Shown here in pieces: positions 22,666 to 30,319 of a stretch of DNA of 33,130 nucleotides. Origin of the DNA: Deltaproteobacteria bacterium. Its GTDB lineage: Bacteria > Desulfobacterota > Binatia > Bin18. The notes under the pieces are model-generated. The model was not told where the DNA came from, did not search any database, and saw only the letters and a program-made list of their open reading frames with translations. The stretch covers positions 1 to 33,130 of the forward strand of contig VGTJ01000046.1 in NCBI GenBank assembly GCA_016874775.1, in the 5' to 3' direction. Position 1 is the first letter of the stretch; every line of letters starts with the position of its first letter. The position numbers were made by a program, and so were the translations under genes.

Positions 22666-24279
22666 ATGACAGACCGTCGTCTATGTGCATGGGGCTGGGG
22701 GTATGAAGATCAACAACCAACCGTAGATCAGCAAAAGTCGATGGCAAAAAGCATTGCCATCAGTCTTGGGCGGAATGATCTGACGGTCAATAAAGTTCCG
22801 AAGGTTGAGGATATTGTTTTACGTGCCTCACGCGTGAGTCCCCCTGCGTCTTTAGCGCAACTCTGTTCGACGGCGGTGTATGATCGGGTCGTGCATGCGT
22901 ATGGCAAAGCCTTTCCTGATTTGCTGCGTGCGTCACGTGGTGAGTTCCCTAATCCACCAGATGTCGTAGCCTATCCGAAAAGTGAAGCTGATGTTGTCGC
23001 ACTGCTTGATTGGTGCTCGCAAGCCAATGCCGCGGTGACCCCCTTTGGCGGCGGATCGAGTGTCACCGCTGGTGTTGAGCCCCCCAGTGACGGACCATAT
23101 CGCGGCACTGTGACCATCGACATGAAGTATCTCGATAAAGTCGTCGAGATCGATAAGGCGTCTCGTGCGGCACGGATTCAGGCTGGGGTGTATGGTCCGG
23201 CACTGGAAGATCAACTGCGCCCACATGGTTATACCTTGCGCCATTATCCGCAGTCGTTTGAGTTTTCGAGTTTAGGTGGGTGGATTGCTACACGGTCTGG
23301 TGGCCACTTTGCGACGCTCTATACTCACATCGACGACTTTGTTGAGTCACTGCGTGTGGTGACCCCAAAAGGGACAATTGCTACGCGGCGGTTGCCTGGC
23401 TCAGGTGCCGGTCCGAGCCCTGACCGCATGTTCATCGGCTCGGAAGGAACGCTAGGAATTATTACTGAAGCCTGGATGCGTTTGCAGGATCGTCCTGTCT
23501 ATCGGGCATCAGCAGCCGTGCACTTCGCTACGTTCGAGGCTGGCGTCGCAGCCGTCCGCGCGATCAGCCAAACTGGTCTCTATCCGACAAACTGTCGGTT
23601 ACTCGATCCTGCGGAAGTGAAGCGTAACAATGTTGGTGATGGCAGTGGCACGATGCTGATGCTGGGCTTTGAGTCAGCCGATCATCCAGTCGAAGTGTGG
23701 TTCAACCGGGCATTGGAATGTTGCAAAGATCATGGCGGCACGACCCCGAATGGGGTGGTGATTCGTGGTGGCGGTGAAGCTGCGGGGCGTGGTGGCGCGA
23801 CTGGCGATTGGCGTGATGCCTTTATCCGTATGCCCTACATGCTCGGTCCTATGGCAGCGATGGGCGCGATTTTTGACACCGTCGAAACGGCCATTCCGTG
23901 GAACCGTTTTGCCGAATTTCACGCCGGTGTGATGCAAGCAACGCAAAAGGCACTCGACGAAATTTGTGGTGGCGGAATTCTCTCGTGCCGTTTTACGCAC
24001 GTGTATCCTGATGGACCAGCGCCGTATTACACGTTCTTGGGACTTGGAAAGCCCGGTGGAGAAATGGAGCAATGGAAAGCCTTGAAGTCGGCAGCGTGTG
24101 AAGCGATGGTGCGTCTTGGTGGGACAGTGACGCATCATCACTCGGTTGGGCGTATCCATCGACCGTGGTACGATCAACAACGTCCCGAGCTTGTTGCGAC
24201 CGCTCTCCGGGCGGCAAAAGCCTCATTAGATCCGCAAGGGTTGTTGAATCCGGGTGTGTTAATTGATCCACAACGGTGA
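22666..24279 (+). CDS. FAD-linked oxidase, alkylglycerone-phosphate synthase-like
   Basis: This 537-residue flavoprotein belongs to the vanillyl-alcohol-oxidase superfamily. The FAD-binding half contains 'AVTPFGGGSSVTAGVEP' (about 125-141), 'FSSLGGWIATRSGG' and GSEGTLGIITEAWMRL. The cap and C-terminal half ends in GGTVTHHHSVGRIHRPWY and LDPQGLLNPGVL. The triple-His block before a Gly and Arg is characteristic of alkyl-dihydroxyacetone-phosphate synthases (ether-lipid synthesis) and close relatives. The N-terminal WGWGYEDQ start also fits that group. A role in ether-lipid formation is possible, but bacterial relatives include enzymes with other alpha-hydroxy acid substrates. The ATG at 22666 follows GAGAGGAAGGAAT. 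No acyltransferase for ether-lipid synthesis is nearby. Confidence 0.88.
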   Translation: MTDRRLCAWGWGYEDQQPTVDQQKSMAKSIAISLGRNDLTVNKVPKVEDIVLRASRVSPPASLAQLCSTAVYDRVVHAYGKAFPDLLRASRGEFPNPPDVVAYPKSEADVVALLDWCSQANAAVTPFGGGSSVTAGVEPPSDGPYRGTVTIDMKYLDKVVEIDKASRAARIQAGVYGPALEDQLRPHGYTLRHYPQSFEFSSLGGWIATRSGGHFATLYTHIDDFVESLRVVTPKGTIATRRLPGSGAGPSPDRMFIGSEGTLGIITEAWMRLQDRPVYRASAAVHFATFEAGVAAVRAISQTGLYPTNCRLLDPAEVKRNNVGDGSGTMLMLGFESADHPVEVWFNRALECCKDHGGTTPNGVVIRGGGEAAGRGGATGDWRDAFIRMPYMLGPMAAMGAIFDTVETAIPWNRFAEFHAGVMQATQKALDEICGGGILSCRFTHVYPDGPAPYYTFLGLGKPGGEMEQWKALKSAACEAMVRLGGTVTHHHSVGRIHRPWYDQQRPELVATALRAAKASLDPQGLLNPGVLIDPQR

Positions 24280-24283
24280 GTAA

Positions 24284-24420
24284 GCAATCAGCTCTCAGCT
24301 TTCAGCTACCAGCTAAGAGGGAACAGGCAGAAAAGCGTTGTTCTTTTTCTTTCCCTATTTTGGCTGAGAGCTGACCGCTGATGGCTGAATGCTCGTCGCC
24401 TGATTGCTGAGAGCTGCTTG
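24284..24420. repeat. Word-iterated inverted repeat (CAGCT words)
   Basis: AGCTCTCAGC at 24290-24299 is the exact reverse complement of GCTGAGAGCT at 24363-24372 and again at 24406-24415. The left arm iterates CAGCT with two-base spacers, the right arm iterates GCTGA, and the centre is T-rich. It lies between the FAD oxidase and the crotonyl-CoA carboxylase/reductase. Confidence 0.75.
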
Positions 24421-24434
24421 TTATTGTGTATAAT
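24404..24434 (+). promoter_or_regulatory. Candidate promoter for the crotonyl-CoA carboxylase/reductase gene
   Basis: A perfect -10 hexamer TATAAT (24429-24434) is preceded by TTGCTG (24404-24409) with a 19-base spacer, slightly long for sigma-70. The -35 sequence overlaps the last word of the repeat. It lies about 50 bases before the start codon. Confidence 0.4.
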
Positions 24435-24487
24435 TTATCTGGCCACCAGACTCCGGTGAGATTTGTAGTGTTGAGGAGAATGCGAGT

Positions 24488-25873
24488 ATGCCAGGTTCAA
24501 TGAAAGCGATTCTTGACGCGATTAATTCAGGGCAGGCAAAGTCAGACGATTACGCGGCGATGCCTTTGCCTGAGTCGATGCGCGCGGTGACGACTCACAA
24601 AGACGAAATGCAGATGTTCGATGGGCTGGCTTCGGAAAAGAAGGACCCACGCAAGAGTTTACATGTCGATGAAGTGCCGCTGCCTGAAGTTGGTCCCAAT
24701 GAGGCGCTTGTGGCAGTGATGGCGACCAGCATTAACTTCAATACCGTCTGGAGCGCGATCTTTGAACCTATTCCAACCTTCCAATTTCTCGAACGGGCGG
24801 CCAAGAAAAGTCCGTGGGATAAACGTCACAACTTGCCGTATCACATTTTAGGGAGCGACGGTTCTGGCGTAATTCTCAAGGTTGGACCTGGGGTGACGCT
24901 ATTCAAGCCCGGTGATGAGGTGACGATTCACTGCAACTACGTCGATATGCAAGCTCCCGATGGCCATGACGATTCAATGCTTGATCCAGACCAACGCATC
25001 TGGGGGTTCGAGACCAACTTTGGTGGCATGGCAGAAATCGCGCTTGTCCGTGCCAATCAGCTCATGCCTAAGCCACCTCATCTGACGTGGGAAGAAGCCG
25101 CCTCGATGCCGTTGGTGAATTCGACCTCGTACCGCATGTTAGTGAGTCCCAACGGTACGCAAATTAAGCAAGGCGATATTGTGTTGATTTGGGGTGCTGT
25201 CGGTGGTCTTGGTGGCTTTGCCTTGCAGTATGTCCTCAACGCTGGCGCCTTTCCGATTTGTGTTGTGTCGTCGTAAGAGCGTGTTCGTCTCTGTGAAACG
25301 ATTGGCGCACGTTGGGTGATTGACCGACGTGCAGAAGGTTATCAGTTCTGGAATGAAGATGGATCACAGAATGTGCGCGAGCTGCGTCGCCTCGGACAGA
25401 AAATTCGTGACCTCACAGAAGGTGAAGATCCTGATGTCGTGTACGAACATCCGGGGCACGATACCTTTGGCGCCAGTGTGTATCTCGCCCGTCCTGGTGG
25501 CAGTGTCGTCACTTGTGCGTCGACGACTGGCTACATGCACGAGTATGGCAATCGTTACTTATGGATGAACAAGAAGCGCATCATCGGTTCGCATTTTGCG
25601 AATTATCGTGAAGCGTGGGAAGCGAACCGCTTGGCGTGTAAACGGGCGATTCATCCACTCTTGTCCGAGACGTACCCGTTGACTGAAGCTGGCGAAGCGG
25701 CCTATCGCGTACACCACAACATGCAGATCGGCAAAATTGGCGTGCTGTGTTTGGCACCACAAGGCGGGATGGGCGTACGCGATCAAGCGGGTCGAGCACG
25801 ACACATTGGTCAGATCAACCTGTATCGCAATGCCGTCAAAGGGCAGTTTAAGTTGGTGAAAACTGAGCCGTAA
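24488..25873 (+). pseudogene. ccr: Crotonyl-CoA carboxylase/reductase interrupted by one in-frame TAA
   Basis: The gene would encode 461 residues, normal for reductive carboxylases that make ethylmalonyl-CoA from crotonyl-CoA, NADPH and CO2. Reading one frame throughout, the only interruption is TAA at 25274-25276 (codon 263), inside the Rossmann domain: CVVSS-stop-ERVRLCETIGA, where relatives continue 'VVSS.EKAELCRSLGA'. CO2-site residues of the family are conserved on both sides: the Asn of SINFNTVW (about 81-88), Phe-Glu in WGFETNFGG and His in GYMHEYGNRYLWM. A single CAA, GAA or AAA to TAA change explains it. GAGGAG precedes the ATG. Without readthrough, two useless halves result, so the ethylmalonyl-CoA step would be lost unless another copy exists. 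A sequencing error is possible. Confidence 0.85.
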
Positions 25874-25882
25874 GGTCAAATG

Positions 25883-25982
25883 CAAGTCTCAAGCAAGTCT
25901 CAATATGTCAAAACAAGTCTCGAACAGGTCCTTGACTTGCCTTGACGTGTCTGAGACTTGTCCGAGACTTATTTGAGACTTG
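25883..25982. repeat. Word-iterated inverted repeat (CAAGTCTC / GAGACTTG)
   Basis: CAAGTCTC occurs at 25883-25890, 25894-25901 and 25914-25921. Its reverse complement GAGACTTG occurs at 25953-25960 and 25975-25982, with GAGACTT at 25964-25970. TTGAC-type words fill the centre. The last copy ends four bases before the GNAT start codon. Confidence 0.8.
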
Positions 25983-25986
25983 TCTT

Positions 25987-26487
25987 ATGGTGCATATTTC
26001 CATCCGCCCTGCCACCGCCGCTGATGTTGAAACGATTCTCCGTTTCATCAAAGGCCTGGCCGCGTTTGAGAACGAGCCAGATGCGGTGAAGACGACAACT
26101 GCAGATCTGCTCCGCGACGGTTTTGGTGAGCAGCCCAAATTTGAAGTGTTAATTGCTGAAGCAGATACCGAGGCAGTGGGTTTTGCCTTATTCTTTCCCA
26201 CCTACTCGACCTGGGAAGGACGAGCGGGAATTCATCTCGAAGATATTTTCGTACTGGAGCAGTGGCGCAGTCATGGGGTTGGGAAAAAGCTGATCATCGA
26301 ATTGGCAAAAACTGCCGTTGCGCGTGGCTGCGGGCGTCTAGAACTCTCTGTACTCGATTGGAATCCCGCGCGTGAATTTTACCACCGTCTCGGCATTACC
26401 CATCAGAAAGAATGGTTGCCGTATCGGATCAGTGGTGATGCGCTTCGAGCGCTGAGTGAGACGACAAGCAAAAACCCCACAGCCTGA
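25987..26487 (+). CDS. GNAT-family N-acetyltransferase, diamine/spermidine-type
   Basis: This 166-residue single-domain acetyltransferase uses acetyl-CoA. Motif A reads IHLEDIFVLEQWRSHGVGKK (about 80-100), with the Q/R-x-x-G-x-G acetyl-CoA loop as RSHGVG. Motif B is 'GRLELSVLDWNPAREFYHRL', where the WN and the late Tyr are typical of spermidine/diamine and thialysine acetyltransferases. The beginning ISIRPATAADVETILRFIKG also suits that branch. Polyamine or amino-acid analogue substrates are therefore likely, but specificity is not certain. The ATG at 25987 has no clear Shine-Dalgarno sequence, because the CAAGTCTC/GAGACTTG repeat runs up to four bases from it. It converges on the PIN-domain gene, with a weak bulged hairpin (26496-26523) between them. 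Confidence 0.88.
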   Translation: MVHISIRPATAADVETILRFIKGLAAFENEPDAVKTTTADLLRDGFGEQPKFEVLIAEADTEAVGFALFFPTYSTWEGRAGIHLEDIFVLEQWRSHGVGKKLIIELAKTAVARGCGRLELSVLDWNPAREFYHRLGITHQKEWLPYRISGDALRALSETTSKNPTA

Positions 26488-26495
26488 AGCCGACA

Positions 26496-26523
26496 GCCTT
26501 TCACACCTCGTTTGGGTGAAGGC
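26496..26523. terminator. Weak bulged hairpin between convergent genes
   Basis: GCCTT-T-CAC (from 26496) can pair with GTGAAGGC (26516-26523) with one bulged base. It lies between the GNAT stop and the PIN-domain stop, where a two-way terminator would be expected. No strong T-run is present. Confidence 0.3.
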
Positions 26524-26543
26524 CGATGGCCTTACGCTCCATA

Positions 26544-26948
26544 TCAATCCCATACCATGGGAACAAACCTTCCTTCATGAAAAACATGATCACTCGTGAT
26601 AAGTGGGTAATCGAGCACCTGAGCAGTGGCAACAATCACGCGATCAAACGGGTCGCGAATGGTCGAAAACTGAGCTGCTGCCAGGAGAACATCAAGTGTG
26701 TAGTCTTGAATGAAGAAAGGGCTAGGTTCGTGTTGATAGTCGGCCACAAGTTCAGGAAACGGTTTTGCAAGACGGATCGCTCCCTCTTCACTTAACCGCA
26801 TTATCTCCTCAAGTACCGTTACTGGAATAACAATGCGTGACTTTCCCTGCTCAGCATCGCGAAAAACTCGTCGAGCATTCTTGCCGAGCTTCTGCGTTTT
26901 TCCTGTAGAGAAGAGAATGAGGGGATGTGTGTCAGTCACGTAGAGCAT
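26544..26948 (-). CDS. vapC: PIN-domain ribonuclease, VapC-type toxin
   Basis: This 134-residue PIN-domain protein has the acidic residues expected of a Mg2+-dependent RNase toxin: Asp6 in YVTDTHPL, Glu47/48 in VTVLEEI, and Asp residues in IRDPFDRVIVATA and LITSDHVF. The order and spacing match VapC proteins, which cut tRNA or rRNA when freed from their antitoxin. The chosen ATG (26948) lies 17 bases inside the upstream antitoxin gene, a typical toxin-antitoxin overlap. A longer reading from 27029 lies wholly inside the antitoxin and is rejected. All active-site residues seem intact, so it should be functional. Confidence 0.87.
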   Translation of the reverse strand: MLYVTDTHPLILFSTGKTQKLGKNARRVFRDAEQGKSRIVIPVTVLEEIMRLSEEGAIRLAKPFPELVADYQHEPSPFFIQDYTLDVLLAAAQFSTIRDPFDRVIVATAQVLDYPLITSDHVFHEGRFVPMVWD

Positions 26949-27258
26949 GACGTAATACCTCTCCGCTCCGTTTGAGAGCGGCCTCATACTCTGTAGTGAG
27001 TCGACGAGAGGCTTCGTCAAGGTCGCCAACGATTTCTATCAACTTTGCGTACGATCGCAATCCAGACTTATGCCGCTGGCGACGATACAGCGCGAGTTCT
27101 GCCATATCTTCCTCGTATCGTTTTGCATTGACTAACAGTGCGGCAAGATTTGAACGTTGCGTAATAGCAATCGGCCCGCCGCCAGTAGCAATCTCACGGG
27201 TAAGACGGCTGAGGGAGGCTCGTGCTTGTGCGAGACTCACAATTTTTTTTGCTTGCAT
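26932..27258 (-). CDS. Phd/YefM-type antitoxin partner of the PIN-domain toxin
   Basis: This 108-residue protein begins MQAKKIVSLAQARASLSRLT, the Phd/YefM pattern (a beta strand followed by the R-x-x-L-S-x-L helix). It then has 'GGPIAITQRSNLAALLVNAKRYEE', the usual 'P..IT..G...AVL.S...Y' DNA-binding fold. The C-terminal third is helical and charged, as expected for the toxin-neutralising part. The ATG at 27258 has AGGTGG five bases upstream; GTG at 27267 is an alternative. The gene ends inside the toxin start. It should repress its own operon through the TGTACA sites just upstream. Confidence 0.8.
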   Translation of the reverse strand: MQAKKIVSLAQARASLSRLTREIATGGGPIAITQRSNLAALLVNAKRYEEDMAELALYRRQRHKSGLRSYAKLIEIVGDLDEASRRLTTEYEAALKRSGEVLRHALRD

Positions 27259-27267
27259 AAGTTCCAC

Positions 27268-27288
27268 CTGTACAAGCAGATGTACAAA
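27268..27288 (-). promoter_or_regulatory. Candidate antitoxin operator: paired TTGTACA repeats
   Basis: On the minus strand TTGTACA-TCTGC-TTGTACA spans this site, giving two copies at a 12-base interval with TGTACA palindromes at 27269-27274 and 27281-27286. It lies directly before the antitoxin start and overlaps the expected ribosome-binding region. Autorepression by the antitoxin or toxin-antitoxin complex is inferred. Confidence 0.5.
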
Positions 27289-27347
27289 ATCTGATTTGCC
27301 TCGTCAAGCAATGAGAACGGAGGGGGAGTGGTTGTGTTTCGCTTGAC

Positions 27348-27896
27348 TTACTCCACCCCCAACCGCTTCTTCCCCTCAGCGGACATCATGTCCGGATGCC
27401 ATTGCGGGTCCCAAACAATGCGAACTTCGACGTCAGCAATATGAGGTAACGTTTCAATGCGCCGTTGCGCATCGCGGGCTATGGAAGGTCCCATGCCACA
27501 GCCTTGGGCGGTGAGGGTCATTTGTACTAACACGTTGTGCTTGCCATCTGGAAGCGGGTTGAGCTGAAGATCGTACACGAGTCCAAGATCAACAACATTG
27601 ATAGGAATCTCGGGATCGTAGACCTCTCGCAACTGTGCCCACACCATATCTTCCGTGAGTGGCCCGTCGTTCCGTGCGGTTTCTCGGCTTCCTTGTGTGC
27701 GTTGTTTGCCGATCGCATCGGCATCTTTATCGGTAATACGAACGAGCCTGCCCAGTGTTGGGAGACGAAGCGTGTAGGTTTCCCCGAGTGCTTGGGTAAT
27801 AAACGCTGGTGTTCCTTTGGGAACGGTGAAGGGCGTTCCTTGGGGAATTTGTGTTCCTTCACAATCGCGCGTCAGCACCACTTCTTCTTGCGCCAT
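27348..27896 (-). CDS. sufT: SufT-type Fe-S cluster assembly protein (DUF59 / MIP18 family)
   Basis: This 182-residue protein has two parts. The N-terminal 60 residues (VLTRDCEGTQIPQGTPFTVP and on) are specific to the SufT group. The MIP18 domain follows (about 80-175), with VYDPEIPINVVDLGLVYDL and the conserved Cys-bearing turn MTLTAQGCGMGP at about 125-136. It ends 'VRIVWDPQWHPDMMSAEGKK', a block that closes DUF59 proteins. SufT helps the maturation of Fe-S proteins in the cytosol. AGGAGT precedes the ATG at 27896. The ApaG gene ends 12 bases upstream, so the two are likely one operon. No other suf gene is in the window. Confidence 0.9.
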   Translation of the reverse strand: MAQEEVVLTRDCEGTQIPQGTPFTVPKGTPAFITQALGETYTLRLPTLGRLVRITDKDADAIGKQRTQGSRETARNDGPLTEDMVWAQLREVYDPEIPINVVDLGLVYDLQLNPLPDGKHNVLVQMTLTAQGCGMGPSIARDAQRRIETLPHIADVEVRIVWDPQWHPDMMSAEGKKRLGVE

Positions 27897-27908
27897 GGTT
27901 TATCACTC

Positions 27909-28298
27909 CTAGTGCAATGCGTGCGGCTCGCTTAAGGTAAAGGCGGCGATGGTGGCGTCAAATCGTTCACCTTTGGTGGTGATCATTTGATAGGTGCCGT
28001 GCATAGTGCCAAAGGAAGTGCTCAGGGGACAGCCGGAGGTGTACTCAAACGATTGGCCAGGGCCCAGGACAGGTTGCTCGCCAACTACGCCAGGACCGCG
28101 CACTTCTTCGACCTTGCCGTTGGCATCGGTGATGACCCAGTGACGACTGATGAGCTGAGAGGTCACCGAGCCTTCGTTGGAAATGGTAACGGTGTAGAGA
28201 AAGAACCACTGACTTTGTTGCGGTTTGGAGCGAGAAGGATCAAACCGTGCGTTGATACGCACGCGAATCCCATTAGTGACAGCATCGGAAGTGAACAC
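27909..28298 (-). CDS. apaG: ApaG-domain protein
   Basis: The 129-residue protein is one ApaG domain, a fibronectin-type beta sandwich. Diagnostic stretches are 'FFLYTVTISNEGSVTSQLIS' then RHWVITDANGKVEEVRGPGV, and VLGPGQSFEYTSGCPLSTS, with 'GTMHGTYQM' near the end. ApaG has been linked to cobalt and magnesium handling, but its biochemical role is not settled; the eukaryotic FBXO3 version binds protein partners. The start is a GTG at 28298; the upstream ACGAGG is a moderate ribosome-binding site. It is followed by sufT after 12 bases. Confidence 0.9.
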   Translation of the reverse strand: MFTSDAVTNGIRVRINARFDPSRSKPQQSQWFFLYTVTISNEGSVTSQLISRHWVITDANGKVEEVRGPGVVGEQPVLGPGQSFEYTSGCPLSTSFGTMHGTYQMITTKGERFDATIAAFTLSEPHALH

Positions 28299-28401
28299 AA
28301 ACGACCTCGTACTTACGGCATCAAGATAGTGGCAGTCTAATAAGGAGGAGTTGTAACGTCAACGGGAAGGAGAGACTGACGCTGGGGGGACCGTGCGAAG
28401 G

Positions 28402-28430
28402 GTAGAGATGCCCCGGCGGGGCGTCTCTAC
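28402..28430. repeat. Short REP-like hairpin (GTAGAGATGCCCCG / CGGGGCGTCTCTAC)
   Basis: The 14-base arms 28402-28415 and 28417-28430 pair with one G-T position and a one-base loop. Similar GTAGAGACG palindromes are dispersed in many bacterial genomes. It lies between the glycine-zipper gene end and the start of apaG and could end the first transcript. Confidence 0.7.
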
Positions 28431-28536
28431 GAGATTGGCTGCGGACTTAATAATCGTCATTGCGATATCGATCGCGCTCGCGACGACGGCGCTCTTCTTC
28501 ATAGCGTTGCTCTTCGTAGTCACGTCGGCGTTGTTC

Positions 28537-28806
28537 TTAATAATAGCGATCATCTCCGTACCGCTCGCGTTCGCGCTGATCCATCTGACTGCCAATAACT
28601 GCACCGCCAACAGCGCCCGCCGCGCCGCCAATAGCGGCGCCTTTGCCTTTGCCAATCAACGCACCAGTTCCGGCACCGACGGCTCCACCAAGCAATGCGC
28701 CTTTCTCAGTGTTACTGAGGGGACGACCACAACTTGTCGTCGACAGAAGCGTAGCAACCGCAAACATCTGTACCGCGATTGCCATGTAGGTATTTCTCTG
28801 GCTCAT
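28537..28806 (-). CDS. Glycine-zipper lipoprotein, with its charged tail beyond an in-frame TAA
   Basis: The product is 89 residues. A signal peptide is followed by a lipobox (LLSTTSC, Cys near 27), so it should be an outer-membrane or periplasmic lipoprotein. A glycine-zipper region follows (GALLGGAVGAGTGALIGKGK then GAAIGGAAGAVGGAVIGSQM), which forms membrane-inserting helices in the YMGG/Gly-zipper family. It ends MDQRERERYGDDRYY at a TAA (28537-28539). The same frame continues for 29 codons with EQRRRDYEEQRYEEERRRRE and then RDRYRNDDY up to TAA at 28447-28449, exactly the Arg/Glu/Tyr composition of tails in such proteins. A recent nonsense mutation, readthrough or a base error would each explain this. 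AAGGAG precedes the ATG at 28806. Confidence 0.85.
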   Translation of the reverse strand: MSQRNTYMAIAVQMFAVATLLSTTSCGRPLSNTEKGALLGGAVGAGTGALIGKGKGAAIGGAAGAVGGAVIGSQMDQRERERYGDDRYY

Positions 28807-28929
28807 GTGGAACTCCTTCACCCAAGAGCGGGATTTGAATTATTTGGGTAAGATATGTGGAGAGAGGATACCCAGCTAATGATCCTAACCGGCGTTTTCT
28901 ATGGTAGCAAGCGTTCGGTGAAGACGATT

Positions 28930-30216
28930 TCAGCGCTGTGGCTTCTTCAAGAAGAATAGGAGTGCGAAGGCAATAAAGTTAAGGGAGGCACTCAAAAGAA
29001 ACGCCAAACTATAACTTCCAGTGATAGTATACATATAGCCAGCGATGAGCGGACCAAAGGCCGCGGGAGCGCCAGACACCGCAAAAATGAACCCCGCAAT
29101 TGCTCCAACCGACATGCGGCCAAAGAAATCCCCAATGATTGCCGGAAATAACGCAGTCACTCCACCATACGACAAACCAAAAATGGCAGCGGCAGGATAT
29201 AACGTCGTCAATCCAGAACTCAGAGTGAAACCGAGAAACCCGAGTCCTTGCAGCACGAAACACAACCCGAGAGTAGCAACGCGACCCAGTCGGTCGGAAA
29301 TTGTGGCGATAAACAAACGCCCAATCGAACCCGCGAGGCCGACGACACTGATCGTCATTGCTGCACGAAATTGTGGGATGCCAAGGTCGACAGCGAAGGG
29401 GACAAGGTGGACCATCGGCATGAACACCACCAGCCACGTCAATATGAAGACGAGGTTGAGTAACCAGAACGGGGTGGTGCGTTTTGCTTCAGCAAGCGTC
29501 CATTCGTCGCTTGCTATTACAGGCTGTGAGGAAGAGGGTGAAGATGGAAGTGGTGCTGGAGGAATCCCGTCGGGATGCAAGTTCATCTGCTCAGGATCAC
29601 GAACCATAAATGCTGCGCATGCAGTAATAGCCGCAAGGCCGAGAATCCCAAGGGCGAGATACGCGCCACGCCAGCCAAAAGCAGAAATCAGCGCAGCCGC
29701 GAGCGGAGGAAAGAGAAAAGTGCCAAAGCTCGCCCCACTCGAAGTGAGGCCAATAGCGAAGCCGCGTTTCTCGATAAACCAGCGCACCACCGTCGCATTA
29801 CATGGGACATAAGCCGCGCTCATGCCTGACGCAGCAATGAGCCCAAGAGACAGATACATCTGCCACACCGCTTGCACTTGACTGGTGAGGATAATGCCAA
29901 CTCCTAACAGGCATCCACCGACAGTGATAACGATCCGCGGCCCCCAGCGATCAGTGAAACGGCCACTTACTGCACCGAGAGCACTGTAAAGAAATACATA
30001 GAGCGCATAGGGCCACGATAAACTGTCACGTCCCCAGCCGGTATCTTTTGAGATCTCTGGCAAGAACACGCCGAAACTGAACTGAATGCCGTAGGCGACA
30101 CAAAGCACGGTAAAGGCGCAGCCAACCACGACCCAGCCGTAGAACGTCTTGGCTTTCGCAGGTGCCGTTGTGGCCGGTGAAGCGGAGAGACTGCTGCTGA
30201 TGTCTTCTTGTTTCAT
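28930..30216 (-). CDS. MFS transporter, monocarboxylate / oxalate-formate antiporter-like
   Basis: This 428-residue protein has 12 hydrophobic segments. After a 22-residue polar start, 'FYGWVVVGCAFTVLCVAYGI' opens helix 1 in the way of the monocarboxylate/oxalate-formate group. The loop 2-3 signature is GRFTDRWGPRIVITVGG (about 90-106). A long central loop rich in Pro and Ser (about 215-240) divides the halves, and the repeat signature appears as ATISDRLGRVATLG (about 305-318). It should move a small carboxylate. The ATG at 30216 is taken; GTG at 30237 is a possible earlier start, and neither has a strong ribosome-binding site. It diverges from the amidase gene with about 100 bases between, where the promoters of both must lie. 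Confidence 0.87.
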   Translation of the reverse strand: MKQEDISSSLSASPATTAPAKAKTFYGWVVVGCAFTVLCVAYGIQFSFGVFLPEISKDTGWGRDSLSWPYALYVFLYSALGAVSGRFTDRWGPRIVITVGGCLLGVGIILTSQVQAVWQMYLSLGLIAASGMSAAYVPCNATVVRWFIEKRGFAIGLTSSGASFGTFLFPPLAAALISAFGWRGAYLALGILGLAAITACAAFMVRDPEQMNLHPDGIPPAPLPSSPSSSQPVIASDEWTLAEAKRTTPFWLLNLVFILTWLVVFMPMVHLVPFAVDLGIPQFRAAMTISVVGLAGSIGRLFIATISDRLGRVATLGLCFVLQGLGFLGFTLSSGLTTLYPAAAIFGLSYGGVTALFPAIIGDFFGRMSVGAIAGFIFAVSGAPAAFGPLIAGYMYTITGSYSLAFLLSASLNFIAFALLFFLKKPQR

Positions 30217-30319
30217 TGGCTCGCCAGTATCCGGCACTGCGGCGTGTTGTCAAGGCAAGCGGAGTTCCCTTCTCCTTTGTCGAGCTTTCTGATAGCAGGA
30301 GACCCGAAGGGAGGGCGCT

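Noticed and set aside
25316-25873. Independent downstream gene for the second half of CCR
   Set aside because: It is in the same frame as the first half, has no start signal and continues the same domain after one stop codon.
25274-28539. Reassignment of TAA to an amino acid, to explain both in-frame stops
   Set aside because: Many other genes here end in TAA with no conserved continuation (alpha/beta hydrolase, pyrophosphatase, LOG protein, amidohydrolase, DUF1329 protein), so TAA is a normal stop in this genome.
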